Source: Pseudoscardovia suis
GTDB lineage: Bacteria; Actinomycetota; Actinomycetes; Actinomycetales; Bifidobacteriaceae
Direction of reading: 5' to 3'
Assembly: GCF_002797875.1 (NCBI RefSeq)
Contig: NZ_PGFC01000002.1
Span: forward strand, 248,001-312,000
DNA: 64,000 nucleotides
Positions 32,063 to 40,934 of the stretch are shown piece by piece (positions within the stretch are counted from its first letter, which is position 1; every line of letters starts with the position of its first letter). The position numbers and the translations under genes are program-made. The notes below the pieces were generated by a model. That model was given only the letters and a program-made list of their open reading frames with translations. It was not told the origin of the DNA and searched no databases.

Positions 32063-35000
32063 ATGGTGAATGATTCGATGCACAATGACGCTGCACAGTC
32101 CGACTACGGAGACGACGCTACACAGAGCGAAGCCGCTGCAAGCGCGCAGGAAACCCAGTCCACGTCGGATGAATCCGCGGCAGTGAATTCCGCCGCTGAA
32201 ATGAACGGTTCCGCTGCCGAAACCATCGAGACCGGGGCGCAGCCGGCTCAAGAGCAGCGCGAGGAATCGTCGATGGACAGGGTGCGCCGTTGGTATTCCG
32301 AATATCGCCGCCAGCATGGCGCGACTCCTATGGATGATATGTCGCGGCTTGTGGAAAGCCTTGACATCACTCACGCACACCCCACGGGCATCGCGCAGCT
32401 TTTTGCGTCGGGACGCGTGCAACTGAGCACACTGTTCCGTGATATCGGTTTTCTGAAGACGGCTGAACGCAATCTGGGCAAAGTGCTGCGCGATTTCCAT
32501 GCCAAGGAACGCACGGATGGCACCGCCAGCCTGTCGCTTGCCGTCGGCATCGCGCAATGGCCGGAGCACTCCATGCCCGTGTTGCTCTACCCGGTCACGG
32601 TCGACGGCGTGGATAGCGAAGATGCCCGTATGTCGCAGGCCGTTATCCGTTTCACCGCTCCTGCGGCAATCAACAGCGCATTCATCGACGAGATGCGACG
32701 CCAGGATGTGTTCCTCGACGCAGACGAATTGATGGATCCTGCATACTACGGTGGCAAGCCGCCGCAGACCGCCGACCTGTTCGCTCTTATCCGCACCAGG
32801 ACGGGTGCGAAAGTGCCGGATTTCACCATCAAATCCGACTTGATTCTGGGCAGTTTCGTCGAATCCTCCACAGTGCTGTTGGCTGATGCCGCCCGAGTGA
32901 TTTCCGCAATGGACCAAGGCAATGCGGCGAATCTTCCGCTCGCAGTGCTCGCTGGCGATAAACGTGCCATGAAGGCGATGTACAACCGCCGGCTGCCCCA
33001 GTATTCGCCACAGGACGCTGATCCCCATGACGAGATGGAAGCCGGGGATGTGAGCAATGCGACTCGATATGCTGCACGGTTGGCAGCCGAAGGCGACAAC
33101 GTGTTTGTCAACGTGTCGTCGGTGGAAGACACCGCTGCTCAGGCGCTCGCTGTCGCATCGCGCGTGGCGCTTGCCGGCAAGACGGCGTTGTATGTGCCGG
33201 GCGTGCCGGAGCAGAAGTTCCGTTTCGCCCATGAGGCACGGATCAATGGCATGACCGACCTGCTGGGGGACCTGTCGGACCCCGATTTCAACGCGAAGCT
33301 CGATTCGCGCCTTGTTTCCGCCGTTGCTTTCTCTGGTGGCGAGGCGACAACGCATTTCGACCAGCTCGCTGATGAGCTTGTTGGCGTGCGCGCGCGTCTG
33401 GGACGCTATCTCGGCGATCTGCATGCGGTCAACAAGGAATGGAACGTTTCGGCGTATCAGGTTATTGAGAATCTGGCGCGAATTTCCAGCAACCCGACGC
33501 ATCCCGCAACGCATGTGAGGTTCGAGGCGAAGACTGTGCATGCGGTTGCCGACCACCTTGATGAGTGGGGCGCAAAACTCACCCGCGCCGCGCAATTGGG
33601 CGAGTTTGAGGATGGTGTGGAGAAAACCGCATGGTATCAGGCTTCGGTCTTCAACGAGGACGAGGCGGTTGACGCGTATCAACGTGTTGTGAGGCTTTTG
33701 ACCGAAACGCTTCCCGCGGTTCGTGAACAGATTGCCGAGACGTCGAAGACCTGTGGTTTCGCGATTCCGGCCAATGCTTCCGAATGGTCGCGTCAGGTCA
33801 CGGTATTGCGCAACCTGCGGCGCGTGATGGATACGTTCCAGCCCGTCATCTTCCAGCGTGACATTCCTGCGATGGTCGAAGCCACGAAATCCAAGCAGGA
33901 ACGAAAGGAGAAGGGTACCACGTTGGGCATGCGCGAACGCCATCGCCTTGCCAAAGAAGCCAAGAGCATGCTGCGCGCTGGCTCGCATGTGGAAGATCTG
34001 CACGCCGCGCTGCAAGTGGCGGTGAAGCAAAACGAGGAATGGCGACGCTTCGTGCCGCATGGCCAGTGGCCGGTGTTGCCCAACAAGCTGGACGACATCA
34101 TCTCGATGGACGAATCCCTGAGCGCCGACCTCACGGCTATGAACTCCGTGCTTGCCACCACGCCGCAGGGTTCCGGATTGGAATCCGTGGGCTTCCAGCA
34201 GTTGGAAGACAGGCTTCGTGCATTGTATGACGATCATTCGGCGCTGGACACGCTCCCGGAGCGCAGCTGCCTGGAACGCGACATTGACAAGGTTGGCTTG
34301 GGCGATTTGTCCGCTGACCTGCGTGTGCGGCGTGTGCCGGTGGAGGCTGTCGCGGATGAGTTCTTGCTCGCCTGGTGGGCGACTGTATTCAACCTTATTG
34401 TGCAGCAGTCTCCGATCATTGCGAGCCAGGATAGTTCTGTGCTCTCGCAGGCGGCGGATCGATTCGCGCAGGTGGACGTGGACCATGTGCGCTCCATTGG
34501 CCCCATGGCTCAGCAAGAGATGATGAAGAGACTTTCCGAGACGCTGTATGCCCATTCTCAGGAAGCCAATCAGCTGCATACATTGCTCGCCACCCCAACG
34601 GTGCTGCCATTCACACGGTTGCGTCGCGATTTCGCGTCGATTCTGGCGGTGGCCAAGCCGATTCTCGTTGGCACGCCTGCTTCGCTTGCCGTGGCAAGTG
34701 GACCGGAACACATCGCCGATGTGGCGATTGTGGACGCGGCATCCCATATGACACCCATTGAGATTCTCACCGTGTTGTCGCGCGTGGACAGCGTGGTGTT
34801 CTTCGGCCATCAGCAGACCTTGTCGTCCGCGGCCATCACGCAGCTCCTGCCGTATTTGGCGCAGGTCAACACACTGTCCACGCCGTCGCATCGCGATCCG
34901 CGCCTGGCATTGTTCCTTGCCGATCACGGCTATGGGGATGTGCGTTTCTCGCTGTCGACCGGCAAGGTGCGCGGAGACGTGCAGTATTCCCGCGTCGACG

Positions 35001-35863
35001 GGGTGGGGATTCCTGAAGAGACCAGCGGTCTGGTGGAGTCCACGAAGCAAGAAGTCAAGGCTGTCGCCGACACGGTTGAGGCGAGGGCGGCTGAATACCA
35101 AGACCTTCCCAAGCGCTACCGCATGTCCATCGTGTGCCTGACCGACACAAACAGGATTCGCATCGGCGCTGAGCTCAAGTCTCGTGCACAACGCACTTCC
35201 GGTCTGCGTGACTTCCTGCGCCATGTGCGCATCATCACCATTTCCGAAGTCGCTGGTGCGGCGGCCGATGATGTCATCCTTGCTTGCAGCTTTGCCAAAG
35301 GCCAACCCAAGCATCTGACTCAGCAGTTCGGAATCATGGAGCAGCCCGGAAGCGACGGCATGCTGCTCGATGCGCTCGCCTTGGCCACGTCTCGCACGAA
35401 TATCATCAGCGCATTCGGCTCCGCCGACATGGATGACGATCGCCTCCGCACGCCGGGCACGCAATTGCTCAAAGAGATGCTGGCATGGTGCGAGCACCTT
35501 TCCGACAGCATGCCCATGCCGCGCGGGCACGCCTCCGACGATGTGATCGTCAATGACCTCGCCAATCGCATCAAGTCCCGCGGACTCACAGTTGAGACGA
35601 ACTACGGTTTCGACGGCGGCGTGCAGGTGCCGCTTGTTGTGGGATTCCCCGGCCGACAATTCCGCTTGGCGGTGAAGGTGGATGACGCACGGTTCATGTC
35701 CGTCCGCTCCGAACGCCAGCGGTATCGCTTCAGCATCGAGAACCTCCGTGAACTGGGTTGGGCAGTCACGTTCATCTGGAGCGTGGCGGCGTTCGTGGAC
35801 CCGGACAAGGAAGTCGATCGCGTCGTAAGCCAGCTTTCCCAGCTGGAGGGCGACGAACTGTGA
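32063..35863 (+). CDS. Degenerate DUF4011-type SF1 helicase / MTES nuclease-like protein
   Basis: A 1266-residue protein starting at ATG 32063. The order of parts matches the large DUF4011 - SF1 helicase - REase_MTES proteins: an N-terminal ERNLGKVLRDF block then SLAVGIAQWPE and MPVLLYPVTV; a helicase core; and at about 1174-1260 an endonuclease-like end with FGFD-type YGFDGGVQVPL and RFSIENLRELGWAVTFIWSV. Every catalytic motif is altered: the Walker A place (about 347-360) reads VNVSSVEDTAAQ without G-x-G-K-[TS]; the Walker B DEAS is DAAS (Asp891); the motif III GDxxQLPP is GHQQTLSS; the nuclease E-C-D-G is KVDD. So it should bind partners or nucleic acid but not hydrolyse ATP. The next gene overlaps its stop (GTGA). 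Confidence 0.75.
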   Translation: MVNDSMHNDAAQSDYGDDATQSEAAASAQETQSTSDESAAVNSAAEMNGSAAETIETGAQPAQEQREESSMDRVRRWYSEYRRQHGATPMDDMSRLVESLDITHAHPTGIAQLFASGRVQLSTLFRDIGFLKTAERNLGKVLRDFHAKERTDGTASLSLAVGIAQWPEHSMPVLLYPVTVDGVDSEDARMSQAVIRFTAPAAINSAFIDEMRRQDVFLDADELMDPAYYGGKPPQTADLFALIRTRTGAKVPDFTIKSDLILGSFVESSTVLLADAARVISAMDQGNAANLPLAVLAGDKRAMKAMYNRRLPQYSPQDADPHDEMEAGDVSNATRYAARLAAEGDNVFVNVSSVEDTAAQALAVASRVALAGKTALYVPGVPEQKFRFAHEARINGMTDLLGDLSDPDFNAKLDSRLVSAVAFSGGEATTHFDQLADELVGVRARLGRYLGDLHAVNKEWNVSAYQVIENLARISSNPTHPATHVRFEAKTVHAVADHLDEWGAKLTRAAQLGEFEDGVEKTAWYQASVFNEDEAVDAYQRVVRLLTETLPAVREQIAETSKTCGFAIPANASEWSRQVTVLRNLRRVMDTFQPVIFQRDIPAMVEATKSKQERKEKGTTLGMRERHRLAKEAKSMLRAGSHVEDLHAALQVAVKQNEEWRRFVPHGQWPVLPNKLDDIISMDESLSADLTAMNSVLATTPQGSGLESVGFQQLEDRLRALYDDHSALDTLPERSCLERDIDKVGLGDLSADLRVRRVPVEAVADEFLLAWWATVFNLIVQQSPIIASQDSSVLSQAADRFAQVDVDHVRSIGPMAQQEMMKRLSETLYAHSQEANQLHTLLATPTVLPFTRLRRDFASILAVAKPILVGTPASLAVASGPEHIADVAIVDAASHMTPIEILTVLSRVDSVVFFGHQQTLSSAAITQLLPYLAQVNTLSTPSHRDPRLALFLADHGYGDVRFSLSTGKVRGDVQYSRVDGVGIPEETSGLVESTKQEVKAVADTVEARAAEYQDLPKRYRMSIVCLTDTNRIRIGAELKSRAQRTSGLRDFLRHVRIITISEVAGAAADDVILACSFAKGQPKHLTQQFGIMEQPGSDGMLLDALALATSRTNIISAFGSADMDDDRLRTPGTQLLKEMLAWCEHLSDSMPMPRGHASDDVIVNDLANRIKSRGLTVETNYGFDGGVQVPLVVGFPGRQFRLAVKVDDARFMSVRSERQRYRFSIENLRELGWAVTFIWSVAAFVDPDKEVDRVVSQLSQLEGDEL

Positions 35864-36084
35864 CGCAGGAATCCTCGCAACAGCCTGCGCCACAGCGCCG
35901 GCGTGGACGTCATCATCGTGTCGTAAGGCAGGGAACCGAATGGTTCGAGGCCGACGGCACGGTAATCGATCCACAGGACCAGCAAACGGAGGCGGCACGC
36001 GAACGGGATGATGATGCGCGCATCCTGACCGAGCTCCCGCCTCATTGGGGCGTATATTCCGAGCGACGTCAGGACGGAGCCTGA
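35860..36084 (+). CDS. Small basic/acidic hypothetical protein, third gene of the FHA operon
   Basis: A 74-residue protein starting at GTG 35860, which overlaps the stop of the degenerate helicase as GTGA and has GGAGGG upstream, so it is very likely translated. It has a basic N-terminal part (PQRRRGRHHRVVRQG), then GTEWFEADGTVID, and an acidic central stretch (ERDDDARI) with a short hydrophobic end (LPPHWGVY). No known domain. Its place as last gene of the operon suggests a role with the FHA/pseudo-helicase pair. The short gap 36085-36134 separates it from the convergent SAF gene. Confidence 0.7.
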   Translation: MTQESSQQPAPQRRRGRHHRVVRQGTEWFEADGTVIDPQDQQTEAARERDDDARILTELPPHWGVYSERRQDGA

Positions 36085-36134
36085 TACTCACGGTTCGCCG
36101 GTTGCCGTTCGACGGCACATTTTTCGACGGCACA

Positions 36135-36986
36135 TCAGTGGGTTGCTGCATCATGGTTGCGCTCCACTGCGATGATTGGTTCGCTCCCGGCAACCGTGAG
36201 CACAGTGAGTGCGTCGGCGGGGGCAAGGGCGAGCGCCACGGATGGTGATTGCGTCTGAGAGAACGCAGACGAGGAAGGCTGCGTGACTTTCAGCACCGTG
36301 GCTCCGCGTGCGAGTATGCAGGAGTCAGGCGGTCTTGCGGCGAGGTCCGACGCTTCGCCAGCCGGTGGTGTATTCGTCATATCGGCTGTGTCCGCTGCAT
36401 CAGCTGTATCTTCCGGTTTTTCTGTTTCTTGTGAGGTTTCCGTTCCTTGCGATGCCGTATCGGTGCCGGAAGAAAGGGAATCATCGGCATTCGAGCAGGC
36501 GCGTGACGCGACAAGGTCCACAACATCTCCGGGCACCAGTCGGTCAGTGGTGCTGGCGAGCTGCAAATCCACGGAAGTGAGCCCTTCGGTGGCGAATGCG
36601 TCTGATGACAGCATGCCTTTGAATATGGGTTCCCCGCGGGCGATCGCCACTTGGGCGAAACCGCTCACCTTGTCATCCGTCACCGATTGCGCAGAGATGG
36701 CATGACGAGCGGCACTATCCTGGGGAACCCATGCGGTTCGCAACATTGATGACGTCACATGCTCGCCCACGGTTATGTCGCGCGCCGCTACATAAATCGC
36801 ACAGGTCGCTTGCGACATCCCGATGGCACTGACAATCGACCATGCAAGCAATCCCGCGCACAAGGCGCACACCAGGCGACGCGCAAGCAGCCGTCGGTGC
36901 CGTGAGGCGAGAGCGGATGCGCCATTGTGACGCGCGGAGCGTCTCCACGGCGTTGAAAAGGTGTTCGCGTGATCGAAAATACTCAT
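36135..36986 (-). CDS. SAF-domain membrane protein
   Basis: I start it at the ATG complementary to 36984-36986, giving 283 residues. After a basic N-terminus a transmembrane helix covers about residues 34-55 (LVCALCAGLLAWSIVSAIG). An SAF domain follows at about 62-140 (YVAARDITVGEHVTSSML, AIARGEPIFKGML), of the type found in CpaB/RcpC pilus assembly and FlgA proteins, then a Ser/Thr/Asp-rich disordered linker and a C-terminal beta portion (LARGATVLKVT, ALAPADALTVLTV). In other actinobacteria an SAF protein also lies beside fmdB and the cyclo-ligase. Function unknown. Confidence 0.7.
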   Translation of the reverse strand: MSIFDHANTFSTPWRRSARHNGASALASRHRRLLARRLVCALCAGLLAWSIVSAIGMSQATCAIYVAARDITVGEHVTSSMLRTAWVPQDSAARHAISAQSVTDDKVSGFAQVAIARGEPIFKGMLSSDAFATEGLTSVDLQLASTTDRLVPGDVVDLVASRACSNADDSLSSGTDTASQGTETSQETEKPEDTADAADTADMTNTPPAGEASDLAARPPDSCILARGATVLKVTQPSSSAFSQTQSPSVALALAPADALTVLTVAGSEPIIAVERNHDAATH

Positions 36987-37067
36987 GGCGCAAGCCTTGC
37001 ACACCGCAGCCGGATATCAGGGGCAATTCGACCAATGTGGACCGTCTGCACATGTATGAATCACCCC

Positions 37068-37107
37068 TGTGGATAAGTTGCACGCCGTCATGCGTCCCTG
37101 TGGATAA
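37068..37107 (-). other. Pair of perfect DnaA boxes
   Basis: TTATCCACA on the minus strand at 37068-37076 and 37099-37107, 31 bases apart (about three helical turns), each in the wider context cctgtggataa-s-ttg. They lie between the SAF gene and fmdB, outside any gene. The flanks of this gap (37020-37304) otherwise only show loose ggttccag repeats near 37148-37265. Confidence 0.7.
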
Positions 37108-37304
37108 CTTGTCGCATTGGTGTGAGGTGTGGCGGTCGGGCAACGACGGTTCCAGCTGCAGCTTTTTCAACAATGGTTACAGCAGCAACGATCCCAACTG
37201 CGGTTCCAGTTGCATCGGTTCGTCAGCAGTTCCAGCGTCGGTTCCAGTGTCAGTTCCAGCAGCCTCTCCAGCAGAGGCTCGATGCCTGCCGTTTCAATAA
37301 GCAC

Positions 37305-37343
37305 TAAAAAAGCCGTGGCATCCCCATCTGGGAATACCACGGC
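37305..37343 (-). terminator. Rho-independent terminator for fmdB (minus)
   Basis: On the minus strand a GCCGTGG/CCACGGC stem is directly followed by six T (37306-37311 as A on the plus strand); the loop contains a second small stem (ttccca/tgggga). Confidence 0.75.
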
Positions 37344-37433
37344 GGGAATGTCACGGCTGAGGGGCGTGCGGCAGATTTCACAATGCCTGCCGCCCGCGCC
37401 CAGCTTGTGCCGGTATTTTCTTGTTGCCGGTGC

Positions 37434-37619
37434 TTACTTCTTGTCTTTGTCGGTGTGGTAGAAGCCACTTCCCTTGAAATTGATGGGGACCGCGGAATAC
37501 ACCTGATGGATTTCCTCGGCCTTGCACTGAGGGCACTGCGTCAACGGATCAGCGGTGATGGAACGCTGAATGGTGAAGTCATAACCGCAATTCTTGCAAC
37601 GATAATGGTAGGTGGGCAC
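37434..37619 (-). CDS. FmdB-family zinc ribbon protein
   Basis: A 61-residue protein. The start is the GTG at 37619 (sequence begins PTYHYRCKNCGYDF after the start), with AAAGGA upstream; longer versions of the frame do not match the family. Two CxxC pairs, CKNC and CPQC, form the zinc ribbon, and the rest (IQRSITADPLTQ, SAVPINFKGSGFYHTD) matches the FmdB family closely. The exact role is unknown. In actinobacteria it lies next to the 5-formyl-THF cyclo-ligase gene, as here, and the two are probably co-transcribed on the minus strand. Confidence 0.9.
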   Translation of the reverse strand: MPTYHYRCKNCGYDFTIQRSITADPLTQCPQCKAEEIHQVYSAVPINFKGSGFYHTDKDKK

Positions 37620-37779
37620 TGTACGTCCTTTGCTGATGAGCACAACGATGGGGAGTGCGCCATGCACGCGCCGTTCATGCGGTCCCCTGCATGAACGGCA
37701 AGGGGAGCGCTGACGGGTGCGGGCGCCCTGTTCTCCTCTTCATCCTAGCGGTCGGGCAGACAGCCGGCGGGCATTTCGC

Positions 37780-38613
37780 TCAAAGGGCAGCGAAGCGTCG
37801 CACCCCTTGTGACGTGAGCACCGCATCCATGCGCACGTCATAATGGTCGTATGGCAAGCTGTCCGTGATTTCCCACGGCCACACGACGGCGATGAGCATG
37901 GCGTCCGCCGCTCGATGTATCAAAGCTCGGTCATACCATCCGGCGCCATGGCCAAGCCTCACGCCATGCCGATCCACTGCCACGGCTGGCACGAATATCA
38001 CATCGGCCGTGCTCAGTTCCCCTGCGCCCATCGACGGAACCCTCTCATCGGTGCCAGTGCCGGCTCCGGTGCCAGTGTCTGCGACAATCGCGCTGTTGCG
38101 CAGAGGCCCGCTGCCCACTGCAAGCTGCTGCCAGCCGATGGTCAGCAGCTTGCCATTGCGCGTCGGAGCGGTGTCGTCTGGGATGCTGCCATCTGGCAAG
38201 GGTTGTGCATAATGCATGGCGGGGGTGATGATCCTCCAGCCGTGTGATGCCAGCCACGAGAGCAATCCTGTGGTGTCGGGTTCGTCCGGGGCGGAGACAA
38301 AAGCGGCTGCCGTGCGTTGGGTTGCTCCCTGGGGTATTCCCGGGGCGGTTCCCTGGATCATTTCGCTGTGCTGGCGTTGGGCCTGTGCCAGGTCTTTTAC
38401 AGCCAGGTCTTCTGCAATCGGTTGGCATATGGACGCCCCATCCGATATGTTCAGGAATCGCCCCAGGTCCTCCAGCGCGAGCGGAGCATGGCGCTGCCCG
38501 GCCAATTCGCTGCCCGGATTCGTGCTGTCGCGTCGCAGTTGTCTGAATTTTGCGCGCAGCTCTTTTTTCAGTTCTGTGGTTGACGGGGTGGTTGATGGGC
38601 GTTCGTCATCCAT
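37780..38613 (-). CDS. 5-formyltetrahydrofolate cyclo-ligase
   Basis: ATP-dependent conversion of 5-formyl-THF to 5,10-methenyl-THF in the one-carbon pool. The 277-residue protein has the N-terminal basic LKKELRAKFRQLRRD motif, a middle PAMHYAQPLPDG segment and the C-terminal ATP/substrate block VPAVAVDRHGVRLGHGAGWYDRAL. It is longer than most (about 190-200) because of insertions around residues 80-105 and a short Gly/Thr repeat (DTGTGAGTGTD) near 178-188. The start is the ATG at 38613. The gap from 38614 to 38798 separates it from the divergent GNAT gene. Confidence 0.92.
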   Translation of the reverse strand: MDDERPSTTPSTTELKKELRAKFRQLRRDSTNPGSELAGQRHAPLALEDLGRFLNISDGASICQPIAEDLAVKDLAQAQRQHSEMIQGTAPGIPQGATQRTAAAFVSAPDEPDTTGLLSWLASHGWRIITPAMHYAQPLPDGSIPDDTAPTRNGKLLTIGWQQLAVGSGPLRNSAIVADTGTGAGTGTDERVPSMGAGELSTADVIFVPAVAVDRHGVRLGHGAGWYDRALIHRAADAMLIAVVWPWEITDSLPYDHYDVRMDAVLTSQGVRRFAAL

Positions 38614-38798
38614 GTGATTGGCTTTCAGTGAGTGTGCTTTAGGTTTGGGGGTGTGCTTTCAGGGAGGTGCTTTCTGACATGTGGCTGTTGAGAAGCATGG
38701 TGAAAGCTGGGTGGTTGTGCCGCTACGTCTCACCTTAGCGGCAGCATGGCATGCGCGCGGCAGCATGGTCGAGCGCCAAGGTGCACTAGCATGGCGGT

Positions 38799-39470
38799 AT
38801 GGTCTTGCGATCTTTTTTGCACCATGATGAGGAAGGTTCGACCGCACTGCATCCCAGGGTGGGTGACGGTTTTGTGGTGCCGCAGCGGCTCAAGGCGCCG
38901 TTGGGATACCCTGCGCTGAGCCTGAGGCCCCTCACCTATGACGACGAGATGGAATGGAGCGATGTGCGCATCGCGAACCGAGATTGGCTTTCCCCGTGGG
39001 ATTCGGGCGACCCCATGCATCGCAACGGCATCAACTTCCGCACATGGATTGACCAGCAGCGTTTCAGTGAACAGTCAGGATCCGCTCTTGTGCTCGCCAT
39101 GGAGGAACAAGGCGGCATCGTCGGTCAGATTTCTTTGGGTGGCATCGGCTATGGTGCGGTGCGCAGCGGAATCATCGGCTATTGGGTGGCAGAGCAATAC
39201 GCCGGCCGCGGTTTTGCGCCCCTTTCTGTGGCATTGCTGACTGATTGGGCGTTTTTCGCGGATTCCGGCCCGCATCTGCATCGCGTCGAGATCGACATAC
39301 TTCCTGAGAATCGCCGCTCCTTGCGCGTTGTGCAGAAGCTGGGTTTTCATGATGAAGGCGTGCGTCGCGGCTATATGTTCGTGCGTGGGCAGTGGCGTGA
39401 CCATCGCAGCTTCTCCCTTCTTTCCACCGATGTGTCTGCAAGCCTCGTCGAGAGGCTGCCACGCCTGTAA
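38799..39470 (+). CDS. GNAT acetyltransferase, RimJ/RimL type
   Basis: A 223-residue acetyltransferase. After an N-terminal extension of about 30 residues come LSLRPLTYDDEMEW, AMEEQGGIVGQISLGG, IGYWVAEQYAGRGFAPLSVALL (acetyl-CoA loop) and HRVEIDILPENRRSLRVVQKLGFHDEGV, the full GNAT pattern of ribosomal-protein alanine acetyltransferase relatives. In mycobacteria a rimJ homologue is also found just before the glpR/sepX gene, as here. The acceptor protein is unknown. Confidence 0.88.
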   Translation: MVLRSFLHHDEEGSTALHPRVGDGFVVPQRLKAPLGYPALSLRPLTYDDEMEWSDVRIANRDWLSPWDSGDPMHRNGINFRTWIDQQRFSEQSGSALVLAMEEQGGIVGQISLGGIGYGAVRSGIIGYWVAEQYAGRGFAPLSVALLTDWAFFADSGPHLHRVEIDILPENRRSLRVVQKLGFHDEGVRRGYMFVRGQWRDHRSFSLLSTDVSASLVERLPRL

Positions 39471-39543
39471 ACACCGTGGCAATCGCAAGACACGCCGGTC
39501 GGAATATGTTGAATTTTCAGACGGGTCCTTTATCGTTGGCGCT

Positions 39544-40740
39544 ATGACCTTTGAATCGTTCAGCGGAATCCTCGTATGTGTGGTTCTGGTGGCGTTCGTC
39601 TTGTGGTGGTTTCCGACGCACGCCAGCCAGAGCATGAAGAACGCTACGAGGCACAGCGGCGATCGTTTTTCAGAATCGATGCGTATCATTGACGTTGACG
39701 CTCATCATGATGAGACAGACGACACGCCTCGTTCTGGCGGCCTCGTGGAAGGCATATCGCAAGTGGGGGATGCCGTGGATGGTTCCCACAACACAAGCGA
39801 GGCGACGGTGATCGAAGATTCTCCTGCAACTCGGCAATCCGAGCAGCTTCCCGCAACGAAGCCTTCGACGTCTCAGGGGAAGCCGGGTAAATCCAAGGGC
39901 CATGCCTCTGCCGAGGCTTTCGACAATGACGCCGTCCGCGCAATTCGCCAAGCCAGACGCAAAGCATTCAAACGCCGTCGCATCGTTGTGGGTGTTTTGT
40001 GCGCGGCGACTGTCGTGACGCTCGCTGTGATGCTTGCGTTGCATTATTCTCCGGCGTGGGCGCTCATTCCGGTCGCGATGCTTGCAGTGGTGCTTGGCTG
40101 CGGTATCCACGCATCTTCAAAGGCGCGCGCGTGGGAACGCCGCTTGGCGCTGTACAGGGAGCAGCGACGTGCTGTCGATGGCGGTCAGGGGGCATCCGCG
40201 AAATCCCGCGAATTTGCACACTCCGGCACGTCCGGGGAAGTTGGCGGCGCAACACGGCCGTCGCAACCGTCACGCGAAGATCGACGGGCAGATGCCTCTG
40301 TGCGATCTCGTCATGATGAAGACATGGATAATCCAAACCTCGCGGATTCGACCCCTACCGTGAAAATGGACACACGGCAGATCAGCCAGGCGATTCATTC
40401 GGAGGAACCGCCTGTTGATGTCTTGCACACATCGCTTTCGTTCACGCTGGGTGCTGTCGACTCTGAGCAGACCTCCGCCGTGCGCAGCGCGGAAATCAAG
40501 TCCTATAGGCAGGTCGCCAAGGCCGTGCCGCGTCGTGGCATGACCGAGCAAATTCGCAAAGCTGCGCAGCGTGAGGCGGCTGAGGCTTCCCAGGAAGCCA
40601 AGGGCGTGCTGGACGCATCGGAGGTGTCGCACACGCAAGGTGTGTCTCAGGAAGACCTGGACCGCGATTTGCAGCAGGCGTTGGAACGGCACCGCAATGC
40701 GTCTGTCATGTCTTCGGCGACGCGGCATTCCGCACGGTGA
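39544..40740 (+). CDS. SepX/GlpR-like divisome membrane protein
   Basis: A 398-residue protein with an N-terminal transmembrane helix (about 8-25, then a short WWFPTHASQ turn), a Ser/Thr/Asp-rich cytoplasmic linker, two closely spaced transmembrane helices at about 145-165 and 168-186 after the basic RRKAFKRRR, and a long charged C-terminal part. This order and the position after a rimJ-type gene match the actinobacterial SepX/GlpR proteins, which act with Glp (a MoeA-like protein) and SepF in division. The sequence outside the membrane part is poorly conserved, so the call rests on architecture and gene order. The start is ATG 39544; the open frame upstream runs through the rimJ-like gene. 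Confidence 0.65.
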   Translation: MTFESFSGILVCVVLVAFVLWWFPTHASQSMKNATRHSGDRFSESMRIIDVDAHHDETDDTPRSGGLVEGISQVGDAVDGSHNTSEATVIEDSPATRQSEQLPATKPSTSQGKPGKSKGHASAEAFDNDAVRAIRQARRKAFKRRRIVVGVLCAATVVTLAVMLALHYSPAWALIPVAMLAVVLGCGIHASSKARAWERRLALYREQRRAVDGGQGASAKSREFAHSGTSGEVGGATRPSQPSREDRRADASVRSRHDEDMDNPNLADSTPTVKMDTRQISQAIHSEEPPVDVLHTSLSFTLGAVDSEQTSAVRSAEIKSYRQVAKAVPRRGMTEQIRKAAQREAAEASQEAKGVLDASEVSHTQGVSQEDLDRDLQQALERHRNASVMSSATRHSAR

Positions 40741-40791
40741 TTTGAGCGGAACGTGCACGGCATATGCACGGTATTTCACCGAGAGAGAGAA

Positions 40792-40818
40792 TTAGCACTC
40801 GAATTGGCAGAGTGCTAA
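40792..40818 (+). promoter_or_regulatory. CIRCE element (HrcA operator)
   Basis: TTAGCACTC (40792-40800), 9 bases, GAGTGCTAA (40810-40818): a perfect match to the HrcA-binding inverted repeat. HrcA represses chaperonin genes until heat shock. Confidence 0.97.
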
Positions 40819-40833
40819 ATGTTGCGCTACTAT
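40804..40833 (+). promoter_or_regulatory. groES promoter within and after CIRCE
   Basis: TTGGCA (40804-40809) lies in the CIRCE spacer and TACTAT (40828-40833) follows after 18 bases, so bound HrcA would block the -35. Confidence 0.55.
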
Positions 40834-40934
40834 TCGAGGTAGCGCATGAAAGACGCGAGGCGTTTCGTCAGCCGCCACACGCCGGCCATGCGGCAATAGT
40901 CACTCTCTGAATATGCAGAAACAGGAGGCCCACA

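Noticed and set aside
31418-36226. A 1602-codon minus-strand open frame opposite the FHA and degenerate helicase genes
   Set aside because: The plus-strand genes are supported by domain content, ribosome binding sites and overlaps; the minus product has no recognisable domain and runs across three genes.
37068-37107. Replication origin at the DnaA boxes
   Set aside because: Only two boxes, no AT-rich unwinding element, and none of dnaA, dnaN, recF or rpmH is nearby.
37148-37265. Repeated ggttccag elements, looked like a possible CRISPR or iteron array
   Set aside because: The units are short, irregular in spacing and degenerate; there are no spacers of equal length and no cas or rep genes.
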